The notes: generated by a model not told the origin, from the letters alone. DNA of 64,000 nucleotides from RGIG529 sp050950425 (GCA_050950425.1 JBMNHO010000001.1:248001-312000), one strand, 5' to 3'. Shown: positions 42,011-50,692, counted from the stretch's first letter. Program-made: numbers and translations.

Positions 42011-42510
42011 TCGGCGCGGCGCTGGTTCTCATCGGGGGGGCCGGTGTTGGGGTGGGGGCGGCCAAGGAGCTGGGACGACGCACCGGAACCCTGTCCGCTT
42101 TTTTGGCGGCGCTGGATCGTATGGAAGCGGAGCTGACGTTTCGCCTGACCCCCATGCCGGAGCTGCTCTCTCGCCTTTCCGGCGATCTGGAAGGGCCGGT
42201 GGGAATGTTTTTTTCCCAATGCGAGCAAGGGTTGTCTGCGCTGGGGGACGTTCCTTTTTCCAAGGTATGGAACCAAGCGCTGCAGGAAGAGGGGCTGGCC
42301 CTTCTGCCGGAAGACCGGGTTCCTCTGGAGCAGCTGGGTGCGGTGCTGGGGCAATATGACGTGGAGGGCCAGCGCAATGCCATGGAGGGCGTTCGGCATC
42401 AGCTGACACTCTGTTTGGAGGCAGCCAAAAGAAAACAAGGGAAGATCGGACGGGTGTATCGTGCCCTTGGGATTTCCGCGGGCGTGCTGTGCATTTTATT
42501 GTTTTTATAA
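41998..42510 (+). CDS. spoIIIAB: Stage III sporulation protein AB
   Basis: Membrane protein of the mother-cell side of the SpoIIIA complex, GspF-like. An N-terminal helix LIGAALVLIGGAGVGVGAAKE is followed by a cytoplasmic helical part (FLAALDRMEAELTFRL) and a C-terminal helix LGISAGVLCILLFL. 170 residues, as expected. Start overlaps the spoIIIAA tail by 13 nt. Confidence 0.93.
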   Translation: MFRLIGAALVLIGGAGVGVGAAKELGRRTGTLSAFLAALDRMEAELTFRLTPMPELLSRLSGDLEGPVGMFFSQCEQGLSALGDVPFSKVWNQALQEEGLALLPEDRVPLEQLGAVLGQYDVEGQRNAMEGVRHQLTLCLEAAKRKQGKIGRVYRALGISAGVLCILLFL

Positions 42511-42540
42511 ACACATGCGTGACGCGATAGGAAGTGAATC

Positions 42541-42735
42541 ATGGATATTGACCTGATTTTTAAAATTGCCGCCATCGGCATTCTGGTTTCTGTGCTCAAT
42601 CAAGTGCTTGTACGTTCGGGTCGGGACGAGCAGGCAACCATGACAACACTTGCGGGGCTTGTGGTGGTACTGATGATGGTGGTGCGGGAGATCAGCGACT
42701 TGTTCTTGCTGGTGAAAAGCCTGTTCGGGCTGTGA
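42541..42735 (+). CDS. spoIIIAC: Stage III sporulation protein AC
   Basis: 64-residue two-helix membrane protein. MDIDLIFKIAAIGILVSVLNQVL and GLVVVLMMVVREISDLF are strongly conserved in the family. GGAAGTGAATC precedes the ATG. It pairs with SpoIIIAD in the complex. Confidence 0.95.
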   Translation: MDIDLIFKIAAIGILVSVLNQVLVRSGRDEQATMTTLAGLVVVLMMVVREISDLFLLVKSLFGL

Positions 42736-42741
42736 TCGGAC

Positions 42742-43137
42742 ATGGAATTGACATTGAAGATTGCGGCCGCGGGGATGACGGGCGCCCTTTGCGCCATGGT
42801 CATTCGCCGCCATGTGCCGGAGCTTGGCATGGTGGTTGCGCTGGTGACAGGCGCCTTGATTTTGGGACTGGCCTTGACCTTGTTTTCCGGGGTCACTTCG
42901 TTTCTGGAGGAGCTGCAGGAGCTGTCCGGGCTGGCGCCCAGCGTGGTGGCACCCATGGTGAAAACGGCGGGCATTGCCATCGTGACGAAATACGTAAGCG
43001 CACTGTGCAAAGACGCGGGGGAGGGGGGGGTTGCCTCCGTGGTGGAAACAGCGGGCGCAGCCGCGGCCCTCTTGGTGGCGTTACCCCTTTTGCGCACGGT
43101 TTTGCAAATGCTGATCGGACTTTTGAAAACGTCGTAA
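42742..43137 (+). CDS. spoIIIAD: Stage III sporulation protein AD
   Basis: 131-residue protein with several helices (LKIAAAGMTGALCAMVIR, MVVALVTGALILGLALTLF, TAGIAIVTKYVSALCKDAGE and AAALLVALPLLRTVL). The region around GIAIVTKYVSALCKDAGEGG is the family hallmark. 6 nt after spoIIIAC. Confidence 0.95.
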   Translation: MELTLKIAAAGMTGALCAMVIRRHVPELGMVVALVTGALILGLALTLFSGVTSFLEELQELSGLAPSVVAPMVKTAGIAIVTKYVSALCKDAGEGGVASVVETAGAAAALLVALPLLRTVLQMLIGLLKTS

Positions 43138-43249
43138 TCCGGCTTTGGCGGCTCCCCTGAAGCTTGAAAAGAGGGTTACAAAAACGAGGATCAAGCGGAG
43201 GCCGTCTTTTTAAGAGGGTGCTTGCGTTGGGAAAGGAAAGGTCGTGTAC

Positions 43250-44365
43250 ATGATACGCAGAGCGCTGTTGGCCGCGTTGCTCCTGCTCGCTGTGCTTTAT
43301 TTGCCCGCTTTTGCGACGGGAGAGGCAGAACATGATGTTTCCAAAGGGGTCTGGGAAGAGCAGAAAGAGGCCTTGGACACAGACAAAGTGGAAACAGAAA
43401 GCCAGGACTATACCAACGGTATGACAGTGGACAATGCAGACTTGAATGCGGGCTTGCAGTCTTTGCTGGAGCAGGGCGGCGCCCAGGCGGGGTCTGTCCT
43501 GCAAAAAGCGCTGCGCAGCGGCGTGGTGCTTTTAATTTTGGTGATGCTTTGCCAGGTGGCCGACGGCTTTTTCACAGAAGGGACGCCGGACGTGATTTAC
43601 TTGGGCGGCGCGATGGCCGTGACGCTCACCGCTTCTTCCGACCTCACGAGTATGGTGGGACTGGGACAAAGCGCCATCGAATCCATGGACATGTTTTCCA
43701 AAGCGCTGCTTCCCACGCTGGCAGCCGCCACGGCGGCCTCCGGCTCCGCGGCGGCCTCCGCGGCAAGGCAAATGGCAACCATGCTGTTTTCCGACATTTT
43801 GCTGACGGTGATCAGCCGGCTGATCCTCCCGATGATCTACGCGTACATTGCCCTATGCGCGGCAAAAGCCGCATTGGGCAATGACGGGCTTGGGAAGCTG
43901 GCCGGTCTTGTCAAATGGGGCAGTACCAGCGTGATGACCATTCTGCTGCTGGCCTTCACAGGGTATCTTACCGTCAGCGGTTCCATTGCGGGAAGTGCCG
44001 ACGCGGCCACCTTAAAAGCGGCCAAGTTTACCATCTCCACTGTTGTTCCGGTTTTGGGCAGTATTTTGTCAGATGCCACAGAGTCTGTGATGGCGGGCGC
44101 TGCATTGCTGAAAAACGCCATTGGCGTCATCGGGCTCATTGCTGTTTTAGGGATTTGTTTGGGGCCGTTTCTGCAGCTGGGCATTCATTATTTGGTCTAT
44201 AAAGTGACGGCCGCCTTGGCAGGCGCCATTGCGGACAAACGGCTGTCTGATTTAATCGATTCCATCAGCGGTGCCTTTGGACTTGTCATGGGAATGACGG
44301 GCGCCTGCGGTATTTTGCTTCTGGTTTCCATTGCGTCTGCCGTAACAGCGGTGAAGGGGGGATAG
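43250..44365 (+). CDS. spoIIIAE: Stage III sporulation protein AE
   Basis: Polytopic membrane protein with an N-terminal signal-like helix (MIRRALLAALLLLAVLYLPAF) and about six to seven further helices, including VVLLILVMLCQVADGFF, MTILLLAFTGYLTVSG and GLIAVLGICLGPFLQLG. 371 residues. ATG is preferred over a GTG two codons upstream because the AAAGGAAAGG ribosome site is then 8 nt away. About 110 nt separate it from spoIIIAD. Confidence 0.94.
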   Translation: MIRRALLAALLLLAVLYLPAFATGEAEHDVSKGVWEEQKEALDTDKVETESQDYTNGMTVDNADLNAGLQSLLEQGGAQAGSVLQKALRSGVVLLILVMLCQVADGFFTEGTPDVIYLGGAMAVTLTASSDLTSMVGLGQSAIESMDMFSKALLPTLAAATAASGSAAASAARQMATMLFSDILLTVISRLILPMIYAYIALCAAKAALGNDGLGKLAGLVKWGSTSVMTILLLAFTGYLTVSGSIAGSADAATLKAAKFTISTVVPVLGSILSDATESVMAGAALLKNAIGVIGLIAVLGICLGPFLQLGIHYLVYKVTAALAGAIADKRLSDLIDSISGAFGLVMGMTGACGILLLVSIASAVTAVKGG

Positions 44366-44367
44366 AC

Positions 44368-44859
44368 ATGGCGGAAGGAATCCGTGATTGGCTGGTGGGC
44401 ATCATCGCCGCCGCGATGCTGGCCGCCCTGACAGGATGCATCACACCCAAGGGAACCATCGGAAAAATCGGAAGAATGGTGGGCGGGCTTGTGTTAATGC
44501 TCTGCTTGCTGCGGCCGGTGGCGGGGATTGACCTGACAAGCTTTTCTCAGACGCTCACGGCTTATCGGGCGGAAAGCGGCGGATACAGCGCGGAACTGGA
44601 GGAAACAAATGAGCAGCTGCGAAAAACCATCATAGAGGAGAAATCCGCTGCATATAGTGAGGAGCAGGCAAATGCGATGGGGATCACCTGTCGGGTGAAT
44701 GTTTTATGCCAAACAGGGAAGGACGGAACGCCATACCCCTATGAGGCGCTAGTGATCGGGCATTTATCTGCTGGAGAGCGGGAGAAAATGCAGCGGATGT
44801 TGGAATCGGATCTTGCCATTGCGCCGGAAAAGGTGTATTGGAAAACGGAGGAACCATGA
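44368..44859 (+). CDS. spoIIIAF: Stage III sporulation protein AF
   Basis: 163 residues. N-terminal helix IRDWLVGIIAAAMLAALTGCI, then a second helix MVGGLVLMLCLLRPVAGIDL and a soluble domain with EETNEQLRKTIIEEKSAAY. Two nucleotides after spoIIIAE. Confidence 0.92.
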   Translation: MAEGIRDWLVGIIAAAMLAALTGCITPKGTIGKIGRMVGGLVLMLCLLRPVAGIDLTSFSQTLTAYRAESGGYSAELEETNEQLRKTIIEEKSAAYSEEQANAMGITCRVNVLCQTGKDGTPYPYEALVIGHLSAGEREKMQRMLESDLAIAPEKVYWKTEEP

Positions 44860-45404
44860 AACCATCAAAAGAGATCAGCGACGGGCTTAAAAAACCATTG
44901 CAATTTTTTGAGAAATATAAATTTTTGCTTTTGATTGTTTGCGCCGGGGTTTTGCTGCTTCTCCTGCCAACGAAGAGTGGCCAGACCAAAACAACATCTG
45001 CGTTGGCTTCTGAGCAAAAACTTTCCTTCTCTGTGGAAGCGGAGGAGCAGAAAATGAAGCAAGCCTTGTCAAAAGTGTCCGGCGCGGGCCGGGTGGAGGT
45101 TGTGCTGACGCTGGCAAACAGCGGAGAACGCCTGTTTCTACAGGATAAAACAAACAGCCAAAAAACAAGAGCAGACGGGGAAAGGGAGCAAAACGCAGAG
45201 CAAAGCGCAGTGATCATTTCAAGGGGATCCGGATTGCAGGAGACCGTTTTGACACAGCAAACATATCCCAACTATCAAGGAGCGCTGGTGGTTTGTGAAG
45301 GGGGCGGCGATCCTTTGATTTGTCTGGAATTGACAAAAGCGGTTTCCGCGTTAACGGGGCTTGGCGCGGATAAGATCACCGTGTTGAAAATGGGAACCAA
45401 TTGA
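44856..45404 (+). CDS. spoIIIAG: Stage III sporulation protein AG
   Basis: 182 residues with an N-terminal membrane helix (KFLLLIVCAGVLLLLLP) and a ring-building-motif domain towards the C-terminus (MKQALSKVSGAGRVEVVLTLANSGE, YPNYQGALVVCEGGGDPL). In B. subtilis AG forms a large ring in the intermembrane space. ATG overlaps the spoIIIAF stop by 4 nt with GGAGG in the AF codons. Confidence 0.94.
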   Translation: MKPSKEISDGLKKPLQFFEKYKFLLLIVCAGVLLLLLPTKSGQTKTTSALASEQKLSFSVEAEEQKMKQALSKVSGAGRVEVVLTLANSGERLFLQDKTNSQKTRADGEREQNAEQSAVIISRGSGLQETVLTQQTYPNYQGALVVCEGGGDPLICLELTKAVSALTGLGADKITVLKMGTN

Positions 45405-45421
45405 AGAAGGGGAGGAACACC

Positions 45422-46033
45422 ATGAAGATTTGGAAACGGAACATGGTCATTGCCGCGGTCATTTTGTTTGTGGGAACGGCAGTGTATCTCAACTGGTCCT
45501 ACGGACAGGAGCAGCAGGTGTTGGGCACGCAGCAGGACACAGACAAAACGGCGCAGACGGGCCAGGCAGACGAAAAAGTGCTGGGGCAGCCTGTTTTGGT
45601 GGATGGAACGGCAGGGGAAGGTATTTCGCTGACGTCCCCTTCCGCTTCCCCCGGCGCATCCGGCAGCCCGGCGCCCGGCAAATCGGGAGGGAGCAACTAC
45701 TTCGCGTCGGCAAGGCTGACTCGGCAGCAGGCGAGAGATTCCGCCATGTCTCTGCTGAAAGAAGCATCGGAAGATGACGCAAAGACAGCGGAAAGCATTC
45801 AGACTCTGGCCAACAGCACCATGGCGGAGTCCCGAATCGAAAATTTAGTGACCGCGAAAGGGTATGCGGACTGCGTGGCATTCATCAGTGAAAACAGCAT
45901 CAGCGTCGTGGTGGCCACAGAGACAGGCACACTGCAAGAAACAGATGTGGCGCGCATTATGGACATCGTCAAAGGAGAAACCGCATTTTCCCAAAACCAG
46001 ATTAAAATAGTGCCGGCCGCCGAAGAGGGGTAA
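45422..46033 (+). CDS. spoIIIAH: Stage III sporulation protein AH
   Basis: Mother-cell partner of the forespore protein SpoIIQ; YscJ/FliF-like ring domain. N-terminal helix NMVIAAVILFVGTAVYLNWSY, a Ser/Pro/Gly linker (about 60-100), then ARLTRQQARDSAMSLLKEA and the ring-type beta domain GYADCVAFISENSISVVVATE. 203 residues. ATG has GGGGAGG 8 nt upstream. Last gene of the operon. Confidence 0.93.
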   Translation: MKIWKRNMVIAAVILFVGTAVYLNWSYGQEQQVLGTQQDTDKTAQTGQADEKVLGQPVLVDGTAGEGISLTSPSASPGASGSPAPGKSGGSNYFASARLTRQQARDSAMSLLKEASEDDAKTAESIQTLANSTMAESRIENLVTAKGYADCVAFISENSISVVVATETGTLQETDVARIMDIVKGETAFSQNQIKIVPAAEEG

Positions 46034-46041
46034 CAGGGAAA

Positions 46042-46067
46042 AGACGAGACCATGGTCTCGTCTTTTT
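46042..46067 (+). terminator. Intrinsic terminator after spoIIIAH
   Basis: Perfect palindromic stem AGACGAGACCATGGTCTCGTCT (11 bp arms) plus TTTT. Confidence 0.88.
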
Positions 46068-46194
46068 GGGTAGCAGAGGGAGAAGAAAAAACAGACTGGG
46101 AGGGGCAGACGCGTTCCGGTTTTTCTGTTTTTTTTCGGTTTACTTGCGGTTAAAAGTCTGTTAAAATCGATTCAAAAGGAGGGCTGATGTCACG

Positions 46195-47142
46195 ATGAAA
46201 AAAAGAGGAGCGGCGTTTGTTTTGCTGACGCTTGTTTTGTCCTTTTCGCTTGCTGCGTGCGGTCCCCGGGAGGCCCTGGGGGAGAACGGGGCATATACGA
46301 CGCACACGGATGAAGAAATGGGGCTCACCCTGCAGTTTCCCCAAAAAGAGCAGACGGACGGGACCATTCATTACGGATCGCGTGCAGGAAGCGGCGAATA
46401 TGCGCCTGAGAAGGAAAGCCATCTTCGTTTTGTATCGGGAGGGGCGGATGTTACGCTGTTCCGGATCTTGGCTTATGCGGAAAGCGATTGGGACAGCTGG
46501 AGCAAAGAAGGGCACACAGTCAGCGAGATCACAGGGGTGCCCAATTCCGAGGAAATCGGCAGAGAGAGCGGGATGGTTTATGTTTATGCCCGCCCAGAGC
46601 CGGATGAAACGGGAATGGATGCCGACACGAAGGCAGAATACCAGCGAATTCTCAACATGGTTCCGGCCGTACGCGGCAGCATCGCGCTGATCCCCCAGCG
46701 GGAGGAGAGCGGAGCGGCCTTTCCCAGCTTTTCAACCACCGATTTGAATGGGAATGTGGTGGACAATGCGTCGTTTGCAAACTATAAGCTGACCATGGTC
46801 AACATTTGGGGTACCTTCTGCGGCCCATGCATCAGCGAAATGCCGGATTTGGCGCAGCTGAGCGAAAATATGCCTGAGGGAACCCGGCTGGTCGGGATCG
46901 TGATAGACGCGGCGGATGACGCGCGTCAAACCCTTGCCAAACGCATATTATCCGAAGCCGGGGCAAGCTTTGAAAACTGGGTTCCGGGGGATGCTCTGAT
47001 GGAGTATATAAATGAGAATATCACAGGCGTTCCCACCACTTTGTTTGTGGATGAAAACGGACGGATCGTGGGAGATGCCATTCTCGGTTCACGGAGCGGG
47101 GAAGCGTATTTAAATGCTTTGAACACATATCTGAAGGGATAG
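46195..47142 (+). CDS. TlpA/ResA-like thiol-disulfide lipoprotein
   Basis: A lipoprotein signal peptide (MKKRGAAFVLLTLVLSFSLAACG) with lipobox LAAC is followed by an N-terminal domain of unknown type (about 30-160). A thioredoxin-fold domain comes next: FSTTDLNGNVVDNASF and the active site GTFCGPCISEMPDL, with cis-proline region GVPTTLFVDENGRI. 315 residues, located outside the membrane. It probably reduces or isomerises disulfides, fed by the membrane Fe-S protein two genes downstream. GGAGGGCTGAT precedes the ATG. Confidence 0.9.
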   Translation: MKKRGAAFVLLTLVLSFSLAACGPREALGENGAYTTHTDEEMGLTLQFPQKEQTDGTIHYGSRAGSGEYAPEKESHLRFVSGGADVTLFRILAYAESDWDSWSKEGHTVSEITGVPNSEEIGRESGMVYVYARPEPDETGMDADTKAEYQRILNMVPAVRGSIALIPQREESGAAFPSFSTTDLNGNVVDNASFANYKLTMVNIWGTFCGPCISEMPDLAQLSENMPEGTRLVGIVIDAADDARQTLAKRILSEAGASFENWVPGDALMEYINENITGVPTTLFVDENGRIVGDAILGSRSGEAYLNALNTYLKG

Positions 47143-47186
47143 CCGGCGAAGGAACGTTTAAAGAAAAAGACAGGGGAGCATGTGTC

Positions 47187-47333
47187 GTGGCAGAGAGCAA
47201 AAGAAGGGCTGTCCGTTGGGGCATTTTGGCGGCGGCGGTTCTGATGGTCGGATTTGGCGTGTGGAGCGGCGAGGTACGTACTGTTCTGGAAAAGGCCGTC
47301 AACATTTGCCTGGAGTGTATCGGCATTGGATAA
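47187..47333 (+). CDS. CD1871A family CxxC-motif peptide (48 aa)
   Basis: A single hydrophobic helix (WGILAAAVLMVGFGVWSG) is followed by VNICLECIGIG, the signature CxxC end of the CD1871A family that accompanies TlpA and 4Fe-4S proteins in clostridia. GTG start with GGGGAG 8 nt upstream. It ends overlapping the TTG start of the next gene by a few bases. Presumed to transfer thiol electrons across the membrane; not proven. Confidence 0.82.
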   Translation: MAESKRRAVRWGILAAAVLMVGFGVWSGEVRTVLEKAVNICLECIGIG

Positions 47334-48303
47334 GAGAAAATGGGTGCAGGCGCTGGTTGCCTTTACCACCAACGCCCATGTGCAAGGGTTTTTACAAGGG
47401 AAGATTTACAAAGGAAAACTGAAAAATGTTTGCGTGCCGGGGCTCAATTGTTATTCCTGCCCCGGCGCTCTTGGCGCCTGCCCCATCGGAGCCATGCAGG
47501 CAGTGGAAGGGAGCACCCGCTATGGCATATCGATGTACGTGCTTGGGTTTCTCGTGTTTGTCGGGGTGCTGCTGGGCCGCTTTGTCTGCGGGTGGCTTTG
47601 CCCCTTTGGCTGGATCCAAGAGCTGCTGCATAAGCTCCCGGGCCGGAAGACAAAGGTGCCGTCTAAGGTGAACGCTGTTCTAAAGTGGGTCAAATACGGG
47701 GTTTTGCTAGTGTTTGTTCTTCTTTTTCCGATGCTAACCGTCAACCAATTTGGAGTGGCAACGCCCTATTTCTGCAAGTACCTTTGCCCCGCCGGAACGT
47801 TGGAGGGCGGGGTGCCGCTTTTGCTGTCGAATGAGACGCTGAGGGGGGCAGTCGGGCTTCTTTTTTCCTGGAAGCTGGCCGTTTTGCTGGTCACCATGGC
47901 GGCGTCCGTTCTCGTCTTTCGGCCGTTTTGCCGTTATTTGTGTCCTTTGGGCGCATTTTATTCGTTATTCAATCCCATCAGCTTTTACCGCTATTCGGTT
48001 GATGCAGATCGTTGCATCAAATGCGGCAAATGTACGAAGGCATGCAAAATGGACATTGCGGCCTATCAAACGCCCAACGCGTTGGAGTGCATCCGCTGTG
48101 GAGACTGCATCAGGGCCTGCCCGGTGGGCGCCATTCGTAGCGGGTTTCGAACAAGGCCTTCTCATGCCCCTGTGGCGGATGGGGAAAACGGAAAGGGAAG
48201 CAGGGTTTTTGATCGTGCCGATGCCCTGCCCTCAGGAAACGAACCAGCCCCATACATGCCAGAACTCAAAGGAGCCCGCCAAGACAGAGGACAAAACATA
48301 TGA
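47326..48303 (+). CDS. 4Fe-4S-binding membrane protein (NapH/CcdA-partner type)
   Basis: Membrane iron-sulfur protein of 325 residues. It has NVCVPGLNCYSCPGALGACPIGA, membrane helices MYVLGFLVFVGVLLG and LVFVLLFPMLTV, and CPxG-type cysteine loops (GWLCPFGW, KYLCPAGT, RYLCPLGA). Two ferredoxin motifs lie near the C-terminus (CIKCGKCTKACKMDI and CIRCGDCIRACPVGAI). The start is a TTG overlapping the CD1871A stop; GGAG is ~10 nt upstream. It probably passes electrons to the CxxC peptide and TlpA. The last 72 nt overlap the convergent HAAS gene. Confidence 0.88.
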   Translation: MDKRKWVQALVAFTTNAHVQGFLQGKIYKGKLKNVCVPGLNCYSCPGALGACPIGAMQAVEGSTRYGISMYVLGFLVFVGVLLGRFVCGWLCPFGWIQELLHKLPGRKTKVPSKVNAVLKWVKYGVLLVFVLLFPMLTVNQFGVATPYFCKYLCPAGTLEGGVPLLLSNETLRGAVGLLFSWKLAVLLVTMAASVLVFRPFCRYLCPLGAFYSLFNPISFYRYSVDADRCIKCGKCTKACKMDIAAYQTPNALECIRCGDCIRACPVGAIRSGFRTRPSHAPVADGENGKGSRVFDRADALPSGNEPAPYMPELKGARQDRGQNI

Positions 48304-48954
48304 GACCACGATCCCCACGCCGAAAACGGTTGTAGCGCCCAGCGCGAGACCGCGCATCTTCCGGCGCAGCGTATGGCCAATGGAAGGATACATCGAAAGG
48401 GGCGGCAAAATGACATCCCCCATGGCAGAAAAAAATATGTTGCGCCGCCAACGAAAATAGACCCGAGTCAGCTGTTTTACAAATAAAAAACAATACCATG
48501 TTGCCAGAAGGGATAGTATGGCTAAAGCGAGAAAAGAGACAGCATAGAAAAACTGACAGATATTAGGTGTGTTGGGAATCCATTGGTGTATGATCCGCTG
48601 GAAAAGCAGACACACAGACAAAACGCCGAAGGCAACGGTCGCAGCGGCCAAAACAATGACCCAAGCCGCCAGCAAAATACCCAGCAAACATGCAAATATA
48701 TCTATAAAAACCAATCCAACTGCGGCAACTGCGCTGGTGCCCCTTCGTTTGGGCTGGGGCATTGTTCCGGCTTCAAACTGGTTGGCCAGTTCCTTGGGGG
48801 TGCCAAGCTTTGCCGCAATTTCTTCTTCTGAATATCCATCTGCCAGATTCAACGCAAAGTGCTGGCGATATTCCAACATAATATCTTCCACGTCCGGAAT
48901 TTGCTTTAGATAAAGCCATTTGGTCAGCTCGCTTAAAAATTCAGTCTGGTTCAT
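48232..48954 (-). CDS. HAAS/DUF1700-type membrane protein (240 aa)
   Basis: An N-terminal HAAS helical domain (FLSELTKWLYLKQIPDVEDIMLEYRQHF, then GYSEEEIAAKLGTPKELANQFE) is followed by four or more membrane helices (VGLVFIDIFACLLGILLAA, VLAAATVAFGVLSVCLL, YAVSFLALAILSLLATWYCFLF, ALGATTVFGVGIVVSYVL). HAAS proteins are usually paired with a PadR regulator that senses or controls them; that gene lies directly upstream. Its 3' end is antisense to the last 24 codons of the 4Fe-4S gene. Promoter-proximal SD GGAGGATCC. Confidence 0.85.
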   Translation of the reverse strand: MNQTEFLSELTKWLYLKQIPDVEDIMLEYRQHFALNLADGYSEEEIAAKLGTPKELANQFEAGTMPQPKRRGTSAVAAVGLVFIDIFACLLGILLAAWVIVLAAATVAFGVLSVCLLFQRIIHQWIPNTPNICQFFYAVSFLALAILSLLATWYCFLFVKQLTRVYFRWRRNIFFSAMGDVILPPLSMYPSIGHTLRRKMRGLALGATTVFGVGIVVSYVLSSVLAGSFEFWHVWGWFVS

Positions 48955-49029
48955 ACGGATCCTCCTTTTTTAATACGACTTGGTTTGGAACCGGAACAAA
49001 GCCATAAAACCCCTTCGCCGGGGCGTTTA

Positions 49030-49371
49030 TTATGGCTCCATTGGCGTTTTAGAGTCGGACGCCAAAAAGGAAGCAACTGTTTTGGAAAATTGAAGCCACG
49101 CATCCCGCTCTCTGAGATACGTCTCCCGGCCCAACGACGTCAAACGATAATACTTGCGGGGCGGGCCGCCGCTTTCCTCTGATATATACGTGGTGACCAA
49201 CCCTTCTCCTTTCAGTTTTCTCAAAATCGGGTATACGGTTCCGCTGGAGATATCAATATGCTTGGAAATATGTTCGGAGATGTCGTATCCGTAGCGGTCG
49301 TTTCCGAGCAACAGGGAGAGGACGCAAAGCTCTATGACTCCTTTTTTGTACTGCGGATTCAGCGGATTCAA
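49030..49371 (-). CDS. PadR family transcriptional regulator
   Basis: 113 residues. Winged helix VIELCVLSLLLGNDRYGYDISEHISKHIDISSGTVYPILRKLKGEGLVTTYI, then PPRKYYRLTSLGRETY, as in PadR-s1 regulators. The short C-terminal helix mediates dimerisation. It is transcribed with the HAAS gene from a promoter covered by a 21-bp palindrome, so likely autorepressing. Confidence 0.92.
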   Translation of the reverse strand: MNPLNPQYKKGVIELCVLSLLLGNDRYGYDISEHISKHIDISSGTVYPILRKLKGEGLVTTYISEESGGPPRKYYRLTSLGRETYLRERDAWLQFSKTVASFLASDSKTPMEP

Positions 49372-49410
49372 TGGATCACTCCCTTCTATGATTCTAGATC
49401 CCTTTGCCTA

Positions 49411-49448
49411 CTACTATATAATATATAGTAGCGGATTATATTTGTCAA
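49411..49448 (-). promoter_or_regulatory. padR promoter with 21-bp palindromic operator
   Basis: On the minus strand TTGACA (49443-49448) and TATATT (49420-49425) are 17 bp apart. CTACTATATAATATATAGTAG (49411-49431) is a perfect palindrome lying across the -10 element, ideally placed for a PadR dimer. Confidence 0.8.
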
Positions 49449-49468
49449 TAGGTGATTGCGTTCTTTTT

Positions 49469-50692
49469 TTAGACAAGGGGTGACATATGGGGCAAAACCG
49501 GCCCCGTTTTCCATTCTAACCCGCCGCTTAACATGCGGGGTGTGCACAGACCGAACATATCCGTTCCATGTGCTTCCAGCATTAAATGATGTGCGGCTAC
49601 GCCGCCCTGCTTGATGCCGTCGGCGAACTTAACCACCAAAGGCAACGTGGCTTTTTTTCGCATCTGCGCCAAAACGCCCTGCCCATATTTTGAAAAGCCC
49701 AAGATACGAATATAGGGGACGTGTGCTGTATGGTCTTTTTGCTGTATCCCCAAATAGGCACGCATGGCCAGTCGCCTGAGATGCGCATACGTATACCGTT
49801 TTGTTTTGCAGCGTCCCAGGAACTCGGAAAGGGAAGATGCTTTTTGGGCAGCATCCCAAAGCCGGTTAGACAGCCCGCCGCCTGCTTCCGGCAAGGCCTG
49901 GAATGCCGCTAAATCCATGCTGCGCAAACGGGACAAAATGGCGCGCTCTGCCGCCGTGTTTTCCAAAAGAATCGGGCCGGTGCCGTTTTGCATCGCGCGT
50001 TCCAACAAGGTCTGCGTTTCGCCGGGGAGAAAGGGTGTCACCTGCTTATAGTCTCCCTTTTTCAGGCAACTTCGCAAATAAGCGGCGGAGGCAAAGGGTT
50101 TCGTTTGGATTGTTTCGTCATGGAACGCCCCCTGCCGCAGGATCGCCATTGGCCGCAATGTTGCATTTAAGGTTAAGATTGCACGCAGATAGGAAACGGC
50201 CAACATTGCGTTTGGACTTTGCAGGATCCGGCTTTTCTCGCCCAATTGTTCTTCTGCCGCTTTCTGCTTTGCGGCAGGGGCGGAAAGCCCTTTTGACATC
50301 CAGCGCAGCTGCCGCTGGTCGGTCTCTTCAGACTGCATCGCGGCGGCCAACGCCTGGAGCGTTGCAACATCGGGATATTCACTGCCGAAGGAGAGAAACT
50401 CTACAACTCCCGTGCGGTGGAGCGTTTCAACCGCACCCATCGCGAACCGGTCGGCAGAGGCCAGCGACCATGCGAGGGGAAGCTCCAAAACGACGTCGGC
50501 GCCGTTTTGCAATGCGGCGGCGGCACGCACTTGCTTTGAAAATATGGCGGGCGCCCCTCTTTGGACAAAATTCCCGCTCATGACGCATACAATGGCGCAA
50601 TCTTCTCCCAGATGCTTTCTGGTTTGTTGGATTTGATAAAGATGTCCGGTATGAAACGGATTGTATTCTGCTATAATGCCACATATTCTCAT
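49469..50692 (-). CDS. tmcAL: tRNA(Met) cytidine acetate ligase (TmcAL, YlbM family)
   Basis: Nucleotidyltransferase-fold enzyme making N4-acetylcytidine at tRNA-Met wobble position. Clear family features: RICGIIAEYNPFHTGHLYQI, VMSGNFVQRGAPAIF, ADVVLELPLAWSLASADRFA and LSFGSEYPD near the N-terminus; LRAILTLNATLRPMAILR and CKTKRYTYAHLRRLAMRAYLGI in the C-terminal half. 407 residues, slightly long but typical. It is convergent with nothing downstream but the padR operator region. It uses acetate and ATP and lies near ackA by chance or link. Confidence 0.92.
   Translation of the reverse strand: MRICGIIAEYNPFHTGHLYQIQQTRKHLGEDCAIVCVMSGNFVQRGAPAIFSKQVRAAAALQNGADVVLELPLAWSLASADRFAMGAVETLHRTGVVEFLSFGSEYPDVATLQALAAAMQSEETDQRQLRWMSKGLSAPAAKQKAAEEQLGEKSRILQSPNAMLAVSYLRAILTLNATLRPMAILRQGAFHDETIQTKPFASAAYLRSCLKKGDYKQVTPFLPGETQTLLERAMQNGTGPILLENTAAERAILSRLRSMDLAAFQALPEAGGGLSNRLWDAAQKASSLSEFLGRCKTKRYTYAHLRRLAMRAYLGIQQKDHTAHVPYIRILGFSKYGQGVLAQMRKKATLPLVVKFADGIKQGGVAAHHLMLEAHGTDMFGLCTPRMLSGGLEWKTGPVLPHMSPLV

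Noticed and set aside
49903..50583. 226-aa plus-strand ORF opposite tmcAL
   Set aside because: Arg/Ala/Pro-rich shadow of the conserved minus-strand gene, no ribosome site.
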